Origin: Blumeriella jaapii
Lineage: Eukaryota; Ascomycota; Leotiomycetes; Helotiales; Drepanopezizaceae
Assembly: GCA_009599575.1 (NCBI GenBank)
Contig: VWND01000004.1
Coordinates: forward strand, 364,001-428,000
DNA: 64,000 nucleotides
Direction: 5' to 3'
Under the pieces are notes generated by a model. It worked only from the letters and a program-made list of their open reading frames with translations, did not search any database and was not told where the DNA came from. Shown here one piece after another: positions 1 through 11,016 of this stretch (positions are counted from its first letter, which is position 1; the number at the start of each line of letters is the position of its first letter). A program made the position numbers and the translations under genes.

Positions 1-2845
1 TTAGAAACTTAATCGTATTCGTATCGAAAGCATATTTTTTCAGATTTCCGTAAAATTTATTAATACGAAGTTTTTCGAAAACTTTTTTTACCGCGTTTAT
101 ATAATCGTCGGAGTTTTCGAAAAATATTAAAATATCGTCGAAATAAATTATATACGTAATATTTATTAAACCGACTAAAGCTTAATTAATATACGTTTGA
201 AAAGTTATTAATGCGTTCGAAAGGCCGAAAAGTAATACGTAATATTCGAAATATCCGTAACGAATACGAAACGCAGTTTTTCATTTATTTTCCTTTTTTA
301 TTCGAAAACGATAGTACGCCTAAATAAAATCTAGCTTAATAAATATTTTAGCTTTTTTCAAACGGTCCAAAGTTTCGCTTATAAAAAATAAAAAAGTTCG
401 ATTTTTAATCGTAATTGCGTTTAAATTTCTATAATCGACGCATAATCGTAAACTTCCGTTTTTTTTCGGTATAAATATTACCGGTGCGCCGGCAAAGCTA
501 ATAAACTTTTTTATTTAACCTTTTTTTAAACTCGAATCGAAATATTCGCGTAATTCGGTAAGTTCAGATTCCGACAAAAAGTAAACTGGTTTTTAAAAAA
601 AGTTTTTTTTTTCCGCAAAATTTATTCGATGCTTTATAAAATAATAAAAAGCTAAAATAATCGCGGCGGTATCGTCGAATACGTCGGCGTAATCGTCGTA
701 TTTAAAAAATAATTAATATTATTTTTTAATAGCTTTTTTTAAAACGATATAAAACGCTTGTTTTTTTTTAAATTTTTTTTTAAAACGTTTAATTATAACG
801 AAATTAAATTATAAGCGTTCGATTAAATATCGCCACGATTTAATTCGAAAGCTTATAACAAAATCGATATTTCGCAACCAAAAAAACCTTAAAATAAATA
901 AAACCTTTGAAATATTTATATCGCAAACTACGAAATCGCTTTGTATTTTTTTAATTGTTTTATAATTATTAATAGCGCGAATAAATTGCGTATGCGTATC
1001 GTAAATAATTTTTTTTTTTTTTTAACCGTAAATAAATTAATACGTTTTTAAATTGATTTTCATTTATATTTAATTAATAATTTTAAATTACGCAGTTTTT
1101 CTTTGCGCCGCAGTCGATAAAAATTTGTTTCGTACGAATTTCGTTTTTAGCTTTTTTAATTTCGACTGAAATTATTATTTTCTGCTTTTTTTTTTCGTTC
1201 GATTTTATTAGCAACAACGAAATTAAAATCGAGCGAAAGCTTTTCTCGAATTTTTAAATTTATTAGCTTCGGAACAATTTAAAATTATATATTTTTTTTT
1301 ATTGCATTTATAATATTCGACTTTTAAATAATTAGCTATACGATGCCCTTTTTTTTGGCAGCGATTATATTTCGAAAAATAAAAAAAATCGTTAAAAATT
1401 CTAGAATTTTAAAAGATTTTATTAAAATTATCGTTTTTTCGCTTTCGTTTTTCTTTTTATAACGTATTTTCGAATCGAAGACGATATATATCTGTTCTAG
1501 CCTTTAAATTTTAATCGTAAATATAAATCTTTTTCTTTTTTTTTTTTTTTGCGTTCGTTTCGTCGTTTATTATTTTTCGTTTCGTCGCTAATAATTTTAT
1601 TAGCATTTTCGATACGACGAACGATTAATATCAATTTTTTATATAAGCTTATAATTGCAATATTACTTCGTTTAATAATTTTTTTTTTCGAAAAATAAAT
1701 CGAAGTTTTGCGAAAAGCATTTTTCTTTTAATCGTATCGTTTATTATTTGCAATTGCTATTCGAAATTATTCAAATAAGCAACGAAATCGTTAACCGATT
1801 TATACTCTTTTTGCTTCGCTTTATCGTATAAATTCGAAGCCGCGATTTTTCGATTTTTCGTATTTATTAAAAAATCTAATATTTATTTTTTAAAATCGTT
1901 TCATATGGTTCGAATATTCGTAAAACGTCGTTCGTATCCGGTTTACTTTTTTTTTATTTTATCGTCGAAAACTAAAACACAAGCGTTAATTTTTTTTTAA
2001 TTAATATAAAATATTATTTTTTTATTTTAGCGGAAACTTCGCTTTGCACGCCGAATAAAAAATTAAGCTTTTTCAGTATTTTTCCTTCGATATATTAAAA
2101 AATCTTTTATTTTTAATGTTTTTCGGCTCGAATTCGCTGTGTTTTTTACAAAAAGTATAATATGCTTAAAAAAAATGCTAAATCGTTTTTAATAAATATT
2201 ATTATCGTAATACTTCGAAAATATTTTATAATAATCGCCGGCTTAAATTATTTTTTGTTTTTTTTTTCAATTAAAACGGTATTAAAAAATATAAAAACCT
2301 TTTTTTCGATATCTTCGAAAGCGTTAAGTTTTCGTTAAAATTGTTTTATTTTTTTTCGAAATTCGTTTCGGCGTTTTAAAATTTTTTCGAATTTTTTGAT
2401 TATTTCGTAAATCTTTTTTTCAGTTTTTTTCTGCTTTATTTTAGCTCGTATTTTTTTTATTTTTTTACGTTTATCGTTTTTTTTTGTTCGGCGCGAATTC
2501 GTTTATTAATCAAATAAATCAAAATTTCGGTGAAAAGTTTTTCCGAATCGTTTTAAACGTAGCTTTTTTTAATAATTTTTTCGATAAAAAAAATTAAAAA
2601 ATCGTCGCGCTCTGATAATAAAATATTTTCGATTTTTAATAAAACTGATAACGTTAAAAAAAACGATAATACGAGGTTTTTTTAAACAGCCGAAAATATT
2701 AAGTTTTTTTAAATAGCTGGAAATGCCTGTTTTCTGCGAATGCGAAAAGCTATAATATCGATAATAACGATGTAAATATAATAATATAATAAAAAATTGT
2801 TTTAATAATATCGAACTGCCGTTTCGATAAATAAAAAAATCAAAA
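1..2845 (-). mobile_element. Element E1 interior: Ty3/gypsy retrotransposon, RIP-degraded, cut by window edge
   Basis: Internal part of a gypsy LTR element read on the minus strand, 5' end at the right. The minus-strand reading gives the reverse-transcriptase active site YFDD at 134-145 and, around 1,290-1,350, a Gag zinc knuckle whose first Cys and His now read Tyr (C-to-T changes). The same sequence, in the other orientation, fills E2 (30,802-32,872 and 39,298-43,784). RNase H, integrase and the 3' LTR must lie left of the window. No long reading frame survives. The RT motif is intact, but stop codons surround it. Confidence 0.85.
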
Positions 2846-3058
2846 TATAAAAATTAAAAAAGCAGGAAAATATTAATTCAAACAAATAAAGCTTAAATAA
2901 AATTGAATTAATAATCAAACTGATTTTTATCTTTTACATTTTTAGTAAAAAGCGTATATAAATACAAAAGAAAAAATAGAGCCTTCGAAAAAAATATTTC
3001 CCAGGAAACCAGGCGAATCTTATTTAATATGCTTTTCCAGCCCCTATCCCGACATTTT
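2846..3058 (-). repeat. E1 5' LTR, inner part (split by the LINE)
   Basis: Matches the inner half of the E LTRs at 30,389-30,801 and 43,785-44,196. The LTR is interrupted after 3,058 by the LINE and resumes at 9,235. The two parts sum to 415 bp against 412-413 bp for the E2 LTRs. The last 13 bases here (ATCCCGACATTTT, 3,046-3,058) are the LINE target-site duplication. This part is strongly mutated, unlike the outer part. Confidence 0.88.
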
Positions 3059-3200
3059 CAAACCTCAACTATTTTTCCAGGAGCACTTTTTGGAAATAAA
3101 CACTCAACCACGCCCTTTGGGCATACTTTCTGTATCAAAATCTTTATTTCAGACCTTATTCTGAGCTCTCCCGTGCTTTTTACGCGCGATTTGGGCCAGA

Positions 3201-5000
3201 ATGGAGCCTGCTATTTCCAACCGTCCTCTTGGTGGCTTCGAGACCTTAATCCACGCGAATTTCACTCGCGACCAAGAGCCATCTTTTCTTACCAACCTCA
3301 ACCAGCGCCCGAGAAAGCAGCAGCAGCGAGTTAACTATACGATTCCTCTTTTTCTGCGTCTTGGTGATCGGGCGCTCGCAAGCCACGCCGCATCGAACGC
3401 TATCAATGGCCGTTTGGATGCGATCGAACGAACAATTCACATTCGATACGCCGTTGTACGCGACTTCGGCAAGCTGGTCGACGACTTCGTCTTCTCCTAC
3501 TAGCAAAAAGACCAGAGGGACTTCGCCCACGATATTGGAAACAAATTTGTCTACTTTCTGTCCGCGTCCGTTTTCGCAGAGATTAGCAACTTCGTCTCTT
3601 TTCGCTTTACAAGTCAGAAAGCCTTTTCTGGCGACGACTTTCTCTTTTCCGCTCCGGCTTCCATCATTTACGCGGGCATGGCTAAGACCCTGAAAAACTC
3701 GGGGGCAGACTTCGACACTGCCAAGAACAGGAAGAAATCTACTACGAACGGCGGCGCTTCGATTGGATTCATATTTAATCAAACTGCGAGCGCCGCTTTT
3801 AATTCAACTCGGGAAGACAGGCGCATTCTAGCCACTTTTTAGCGAGGAGCCGCGAGGATCGAACCCTTCGTGGCGAGGCAAGCCCTCGTGGCCAAGATCA
3901 ACGGCCTCACCCTTGGAAAGATTCCTTTCATAACCCTAACTAGAACAGGTTGGGCTATCAACCCATCAGACCTTACGGTCCGCGATTTGTTTATGTCACA
4001 GGAAAACAAGGAGATTGTGATGCGAGTGCTCAGCTGCGAGCATATGCGCCTGCCGGAAGTGTGGTACAACTACGCTGTCTCAGGTGTCCTTACAACACTC
4101 CGCTCGCATATGGACGGCGAGATTCTGAGCACTTCTGAGCTGATCGTCGAAGAGGTCATTGCTTAAACGAAAGAACGCTCCATCAGCTGCCGACCGTCCC
4201 GACACGGGGTTAATCCAGCTAACGGCAAAATTACGTGGATCGTCTCGTTCACTAAGCCGGTTCGGGCCTTCCGGCTTTTTAACGTCAGCGACGCTTCCAA
4301 GGCCATTGAGAAGAAATCTCTTATTGCGATTCACAGCTCCGGCTGCCAGGGCTATTGCAATCTTTTTAAATGCACCCGCTATCACCGCTGTCAGAATTGC
4401 GGGTAACGAAACGATCACTACGACGGGCCGACTGGCCCTAATTGCATTTACAAGGTTAAGTGCGCTAACTGCTATGGACCCTTCGTCGCGGGGCATGTGA
4501 ACTGCCCAGCGGCGCCCAGACGACTAAACGGAAAAGTCCAAAGAAAAACAAAGAAGGAGATCGACGCGATCCGCAGACACGAACAACGAGCGTACGCAGC
4601 GGCTATTGCCGTCGCCAATGCGCAAGCTTAAAGCCAGGCGGTGGAGCCTTTCATACCGGCCTTTAGAACAGCGCCAACTCGCAAGCGCAAGGCCTCCTAC
4701 GTTGGAGCGGCTGTTACAGCCTACGAAAATGCGGGCATCGTGATCAGCTTTTCTGCCTCCTTTTGCTCGTCGTCCCAAGGATCGGCGGATTTCGGCGGAG
4801 CGGCTATTCTAGGCCTATTTACCCCCTTTTCGCAGGCCTTCTCTCAGGCTATTTCGTCTGAGGACGAGACCTTTAGGCCGACCAAGCCTCGCTTTTCGCG
4901 ACGGGCTGCGTCCAGCCCGATTTATAATGAAATCGAACTTTCGCAGCAGTTCGATATCGACGACGAGATGGACGTGTGCGTTCTCGAATCTCGATGTTAA
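3201..5000 (+). pseudogene. LINE ORF1 (Gag-like RNA-binding protein), five internal stops
   Basis: A single frame runs from ATG 3,201 to TAA 4,998-5,000 (about 600 codons). It is broken only by in-frame stops at 3,501, 3,840, 4,164, 4,404 and 4,629; there are no frameshifts. All five are TAG or TAA, as CAG/CAA-to-TAG/TAA or G-to-A RIP changes would give. Near codons 395-435 there is a cluster of Cys/His residues (CQNCG followed downstream by CANCYGPFVAGHVNC), the zinc-knuckle region typical of ORF1 in this LINE group, where it binds element RNA. The N-terminal half has no domain I recognise. The C-terminus is acidic and Ser-rich. Confidence 0.82.
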
Positions 5001-8000
5001 GACACAAACAACGCATACGCAACCGCGGCCGTGGCCGCGATCGACACAAGCCCGATACGCTCATCGTAGCGTGGGCAAACGTGGGCAAGCAATACTTTGC
5101 TTATATTATTATTCTCGAGCTATGCTTTTTTGAACAAATTGACGTTGTTTGCATACAAGAACCTGCTATTTACCTTAATACTACCACTTAAAACCACTCA
5201 GGGTACGATTTTTACGCCTCAGTACCGGTCTGGGGCATCGGAAATGAAAGGGAGCGCGAGGCTCAGCGCCTTCGAGTGCTGACGTATGTCCGAAAAGGCA
5301 AGGATATGGTTACGGAGCAACGACAACTTATCTCGCGCGATCTGCTATGGGTCGTGGTCAACAACAGGCCTATTCTTAACGTGTACCGTCAGCTTATCAT
5401 CCATGAAGTTATCGATTATGTTAAGAACCTAGTCCTCTTAAGGAACTGTTTGATAGGGGGCGATTTTAACGTCAGCTACGATATGTTCGACCCGGGCGTC
5501 GCTTTTAGCCATAGCGGACCCGCTATCGCAAAATGGGCTTCCGAAAGCGGCATGGACTTTATCGGAGACTCAGGGGTAGCGATACACCGTTTGGGCAATG
5601 TCCTCGATCTGACTTTCTTCAACTTACCTTTCGCCAAGACGATTGTTCGAAGCGATTTTCATTCCACTTCCGACCATCAGACTCAGGTTACTACGATCAG
5701 AGGAAGAGGACGGGTTCCTTTGGAGCAGGTGTATTACAAAGTCCCGGATTTAGCATTCCCGATCTTTTCGGCGCTCGTGCACACGGGAGTCGCTCGCTTG
5801 CCTGATCTTAGGACGCTGACCACGCTAGAGCAGGTAGACACTTATGTGATACAGTTCGCAGCAGTGATGGACTCGGCCATTTAAACAGCCGGGAAAAGAG
5901 ACACAGGACAGAGCCACGATGCCCATTGGTGGACGCCGGAGTGCAAGGCCGCGCACCGGGCGTACAAGCTTTTCAACATTGTCAATAACCCGATCGCATC
6001 GCCCGAATATCGGGACTTCAAAACAGCCGTGGTCAGGGCTAAGCAGGACTACTGGCGTAACCGAATTAACGGGTGTGAATCGGACAAGGACCTTTACCTG
6101 CTGATTGGCTGGCACAAGTTCACTACGAACCTTAAATCGCTACTCTTCGAAGTCAACGGCCGACTGATCGAAGGTTCGAAAGAGAAAGCTGAAGCGCTGT
6201 ATACGAAAGTGCTTCAACGGTTTAATGCGGCGGACGATCTGCCCGACGACCCTTTCTTAGAGAATGACGACCGAAGACAGACTCTTCCTTAGGATCAAAC
6301 CACCTCTTTAGAGGAGGTCGAGCGCTTCACAATTGAAGTATCCAGCACATCGCCGGGCGTCGACCGCGTTACGGTTCGGCTGCTTAAAGCCTGCTGGAAG
6401 CATATCAAACACATTGTGCACGGCATTTTTGACAAGTGCCTCGCTCTTAGCCACTTTCCGCAGCCATGGAAGCTGGCGGAGGTAGCGATAATGCCTAAGG
6501 TAGGCAAGCAAAAGCAGATGCACTCGGTGCGATTCTGGCGGCCGATTGCTTTGTTATCCTGTGTTTTCAAAGGCCTCGAACGAATCATAGCGAAAAGACT
6601 GGCCTGGACAGCTTTTATCTACGGCATCCTTAGCCCGCAATACGGTGGCGCGCTTCCTAAGCGCTTAGGGATGGATCTGGTAGCTTCGTTCACACACGAC
6701 GTAGAGCGAGCATTATCAGCGGGCAAAGAAATTACTATAATTACGATGAACGTCCAAAGGGCGTTCGACGCTCTCCTGGTGCGAAAATTGCTTCAACGAA
6801 TGATTTCGCAAAGCTGGCCCAGACCACTCCTAGAGCTGGTACAAAGGTTTCTCTCCGACCGCAAAGTGCGTATGAGACTGGAACAGGCTATTACACAATT
6901 CTACGACGTTAAATGTGGAATCTCTCAAAGCTCGCCTCTTTCGCCAGTCTTATATATGCTCTATCTCGCAGAGCTGATGGCACAGGACCCGGAACTTCGA
7001 TTCGAGTACGCTGATGATATCTGCTTTTATCGGATATTTGATTCGCTGGATACGAACGTGCAACTACTGTTCGAAAACGTCAAGTCGATCTTGCAATAGG
7101 GCAACGACAACAAAGTTTTCTTTGCGCCAGAGAAACAGAAGATAATTCATATCACCAAGAAAAGATACGATCACGCCCCCCCCTGCGTTATAAACGAGGA
7201 CAATACGATCGAACCAATCACGACCTCGGAGAAGAAAAGGAAATAGCCGGCCTTACGGTGGCTAGGGGTTTGGTTTGATCGCAAACTGTCGTTCAGAAAA
7301 CACGTATCTGAACGGGCTACTAAAGCTCGAAAGCTCGCTTTTCACATACGAGGGCTAGCGAAGACGATACGGGACCCTCCGGCTTATTCATTTCGAAAGG
7401 CTGTAGTCATCTGCGTTTTCCCGTCCATTTTGTACGGGGCTGAGGCGTGGTATGGTGGTCGTATTAAAACGGTCCGGAACAGGGAAGTCAGCACAAGGAT
7501 GGGCTGGCATTTGGACATAGTGGAAAGCACGATCACGCTGGCCGCTAGAGGCGTTTTGCTAGTGTGGAGGATCACTCCGAATATTATACTTTTTCGGGAC
7601 GCAGGCCTTTCATCAGCGGAGGCGGCTTTGGAAGAAGCCAGACTGAGATTCGCGCTACGCTTACGAACAGTGGATGAAGGTTACTTTTTGGTCAGACGAA
7701 TGCTTTTATTAATGATTACTCGAGGCCGCGGCAGAGGCACTCGACAGGCTGCAAAGACGAAGGTCGAGCGCGCGGCGATCTGGTTTTCGCTAGTTTCCCG
7801 ATCTCAATTCCGACTATTTTATTTCTTTCTTGGGTGCCGGACGGATCCCATTCTAGGGGTAAACAAAAAGGAGGCCGCGAAGGCTTTTAACAAATGGTGG
7901 GACGAACTGCTCCCCGATGATATTACGATCTTTTCTGATGGCACGGAACGATACTCAAATGGGAACAAGTTGGTTGGCTACGGCTATATAGCCTACCAGA

Positions 8001-8806
8001 ATAAAAGAGTGATCGGCTCGGGCTGTGGGACGATTAACACGGAGTTCTACGTTTTCGACGCGGAGGTGATAGGGGCTCGCACAGGACTGGCCAGGACGCT
8101 ACGCGCGCAGTTTGCTTATACGTACGGCCGTATTTGGCTTTGCATCGATTCGACTTCGGTGATTTGGTGCATACGAGGGGACGCGTTATCGATATCACAA
8201 TGGGCGTTCCACGAGATACAGGATATAATGCTTATATACGACGTCGGGGTCCGGTGGGCCTCAGGATATATGGGTATAGTCGGCAACGAAGCAGCGGATA
8301 AACTCGCCATTTAAGGGAGCAGTCAGCCCTGGGACCCGGGCATGCCCTTCGAACCGACGATCTGTGGAATACGTTTCTATTACAGATCGATGAGAGACGA
8401 CGCCAGGATTAAATGGTGGTTTAGACATAAGGATTCTTTTTCTCGGAACTATCAGCGGTGGCAATTCGAGTACCGCATCAAAGACTTTTTAGAATTGCAT
8501 TTATCTCGTCCGGTGCTTTATCGATTTCTGGCGCTTCGCTTTTTACACGGCGATTTCCATTGGTATTATATCAAATTCAGATACGTAGACGCGAATCTGA
8601 AATGCTTTTGCGGCAAACGCAAGGTTTTATTGCATATCGTAAGGTGCAGAAAGTCCCGAAAACGATTCCGTTATTGGTCGCAGAAGCCGGATCACCCATT
8701 CATTTCGGATACCGAAGCACTGCGATATTTTGGGAAGCTGAACGCGAAGCAATTCGCGGAATTTTTTTATACTATTGAGTTTTACTTTTCTACCTGCCCT
8801 AGGTAG
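4994..8806 (+). pseudogene. LINE ORF2: endonuclease, reverse transcriptase and RNase H, six internal stops
   Basis: One frame runs from about 4,976 to TAG 8,804-8,806 (about 1,270 codons), interrupted by stops at 5,189, 5,882, 6,290, 7,097, 7,244 and 8,312, with no frameshift. N-terminal apurinic-like endonuclease: GGDFNVSYD near 5,460 and the catalytic SDH near 5,672. Reverse transcriptase: FEYADDICF with YADD at 7,007-7,018. RNase H: Asp in FSDGT near 7,930, Glu in DAEVIG near 8,060, Asp in CIDST near 8,143 and GNEAADKLA near 8,285, so all acidic residues remain. A terminal CFCG...H...C knuckle sits near 8,610-8,645. The first ATG in frame after ORF1 is 4,994, overlapping the ORF1 stop; another lies at 4,976. 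Confidence 0.88.
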
Positions 8807-9221
8807 ACTTTGGGGCAGCGTGTTGCCGTTTTAGAGGAAAAGTTTCTGATATTGTATTATTAACGTTTAGGGGTTTGGGTTGAAAAGTTTTGGATTTTTC
8901 GCGCTTTTGCTTTGTATAATCTCGCCGATTGGCTTGACCATTGGTTTTACGATTAACAAAAACATTTAGCGGTTTTTACGTTTTGATTTTTTTCGAAGTT
9001 TACTTCATAAACACAATGGAGAATTATCCCGTTTGTAGGGGAAGGGCTCAAATAGCGGACTTTTGTTATATATTTCTTTTATATAACTGCTTTCTCGAGG
9101 GTTTTTTGTATGTAAAAATCCTTAGCTTAGCACGTTTCCAATGCCTTTCGGGAGGCTTGAGGTAGCGCAGTTTCACTGCCCCCTCCAGACGTTAAATAAT
9201 ATCATTATTATTATTATTATT
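8807..9221 (+). repeat. LINE 3' UTR and ATT-repeat tail
   Basis: Non-coding 3' part of the LINE. The last 100 bp contain CTTAGCTTAGCACGT (from 9,121) and CAGACGTTAAATAATATC (from 9,187), followed by the ATT tail. The same two motifs flank the 3' ends of the LINE fragments at 45,534-45,886 and about 54,751-54,890, which identifies those as relatives. Confidence 0.8.
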
Positions 9222-9234
9222 ATCCCGATATTTT

Positions 9235-9436
9235 TTTATTTTTCTTAATATAACCCTAATAATTGGCTTTTTAGCAATTATTCCTATAAAATGTTTTACC
9301 TAAATATCATTTTCAGCCTCTATAGTACTATCCGGCCCCTACGGCCTATCCGCAGAAAGTGCTATTCGAGGGTTGGTAGGAGGCAGAGGGTCTTGGCGGA
9401 TCACCTGACTTATACACGTGATGTTGGTTCCTGATA
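9235..9436 (-). repeat. E1 5' LTR, outer part
   Basis: Resumes the E LTR after the LINE and ends with CCTGATA at 9,436 (TATCAGG on the minus strand; TGTCAGG in less mutated copies). The next bases, TGCGT (9,437-9,441), match the uninterrupted C2 sequence at about 28,203, so E1 inserted into C1 here. The left target duplication lies outside the window. The 3' 130 bp are lightly mutated. Confidence 0.88.
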
Positions 9437-10751
9437 TGCGTTGCATATTTTAAAAAGCATTATTAAATATTCGAAAAAACCGAATCTAATTTTAAAGGCC
9501 GTTTTCCATTTATGCTTTTTCGCTATTCTAATTAAATTAAAATCTTATTTAAGATTTAATTTAATAAATATTTTCGCTTTGCTTAATCGGTTTAAAATTT
9601 CCGAAATCAAAAAAATAAAATAGCGGTTAGGAACTGTTATAGCATTTAATTTTCGGTAATTTACGTAAAAACGTAATATACTATTCTTTTTTATAATATA
9701 AAAAAGTAAAACGACAGCTTCCGATTTCGACGAGCGTATGAATTCTTAAACTTGCATTTGGTTTAGATATTTTTTAAGCATTTTTAATTCGTTTTTTAAA
9801 AAATTATATAATAAGCCGTAAAATAATTTAATATCCGGGCGGAAAATAATTTCGTGATTATAATCGGAACGTTTAAGCGAAAAAACTTAGGATTTTGATT
9901 TGCTAAATATTATGTTTTTAAATATAACGTATTTTTAAAAAAGTGTTACCGTTTTAATTTTATTATTATCGTTTTCGCCCGTAATAAAATTAAAAAAGTT
10001 TTTTATTAATTTGTAAAACTCGTAATATTTCGCCGATTTTATTTCGGTATTATTAAAAAAAAACGTTAAATTTAATACTTTTTTAATTAAGCTTAAATAA
10101 GTTTTTGTTACAATTATATTCGGAGTTGCACAACCGTTGCGAAAAAAATCTTAGTAAAAAATTTCAAATTTCCAGTCGATAAAAGGGTTGTGTTTTTCTA
10201 ATTAAAAACGTTTAAAAATAAAATCTGCCGAATAAATTTTTATTTTTTTAAAAAATTAAATAAATAATTTCTTTATTACGTAATAATAAATAAATATAAA
10301 AATAGTACCGTTTATTATGCAAGCCGGTGCAAGCTCGCGCCTTTATGCGTTTCGAATAAAAAAGCAAAAGCTATGTTAAATAATATAATTAATTAAAAAA
10401 AAAATCATATTGCTAATAAAATTTTTAATGGCTTCGCAATCCACGATAGCGGTAAAAATTTTTTTAATATCGTTTTTGTTTATAATAAATATATTTATCG
10501 AATAAAAATTAGAATTAATATTTATTATATTAAGTAAATCGTCCGAATGAAATATGTTATAATTATTAAATAATAATATAAATAAGTTTTTAATAGTCTT
10601 AGGTTTTCAATTATCTAGCTTTTTTAAAAAATATTATTTAACGGAGTTTTTGCCCGGGCTTCTCGTCGCTTTTAACGACGAATAAAATTTTCGTTTTTTA
10701 AGCATTTCGACGTTATATAACCTGGATTTTCGCAAATAAAACAAAAGTTAA
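9437..10751 (-). mobile_element. Element C1, middle segment (gypsy RT to Gag zinc knuckle), RIP-degraded
   Basis: Aligns along its whole length with C2 positions about 28,203-29,522. On the minus strand it carries remains of reverse transcriptase at the left and, near 10,690-10,740, a Gag zinc knuckle FCFICENPGYITSKC, where the expected His reads Tyr. It is bounded on the left by E1 and on the right by D, inserted at GTTAA (10,747-10,751). Confidence 0.85.
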
Positions 10752-11016
10752 TGTGACGATTCACTCTTTCGCCACCTCGTGTATCACCCCAGCAACTACG
10801 TATAGTTGCAAGCTCCCTGGTCTCCTGATGGGTCTCTCCATCAACTGTAAAAACCATTCATATATATAAAACTTTTTTCTTTTAACAACTTCTGCCTTTT
10901 GCAATTGTTAATTCTAAATAAATATTTTTGTTACAAAACCGAAAGCTCGTTTATACTATATAACACGGCGACCAATTAACTGATTTTCCAGCCTTCCGAC
11001 TAATTAAATCGTTATA
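10752..11016 (+). repeat. D left (5') LTR
   Basis: 265 bp, starts TGTGACGATT, ends GTTATA (GTCACA in the right copy). Its first 110 bp are almost unmutated while the second half has lost many C and G; in the right LTR the pattern is reversed. Confidence 0.9.

Larger units (their letters stand above)
3059..9221 (+). mobile_element. Tad-like LINE (non-LTR retrotransposon), full-length or nearly so
   Basis: A 6.16-kb non-LTR element inserted into the E1 LTR. It is flanked by a 13-bp target-site duplication, ATCCCGACATTTT at 3,046-3,058 and ATCCCGATATTTT at 9,222-9,234, which differ by one C-to-T change. It has two ORFs, a 3' UTR and an ATT-repeat tail (about 9,202-9,221), as expected for target-primed reverse transcription. 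ORF2 holds endonuclease, RT and RNase H in that order, which fits the Tad1 group of fungal LINEs. Its base composition is far closer to gene DNA than that of its surroundings, so it is a late arrival that met only mild RIP. Whether the 5' end is complete cannot be proved from one copy. Confidence 0.9.

Noticed and set aside
3246..3782. 178-codon minus-strand frame within the LINE
   Set aside because: It mirrors ORF1, which lies on the plus strand in one frame with the rest of the element.
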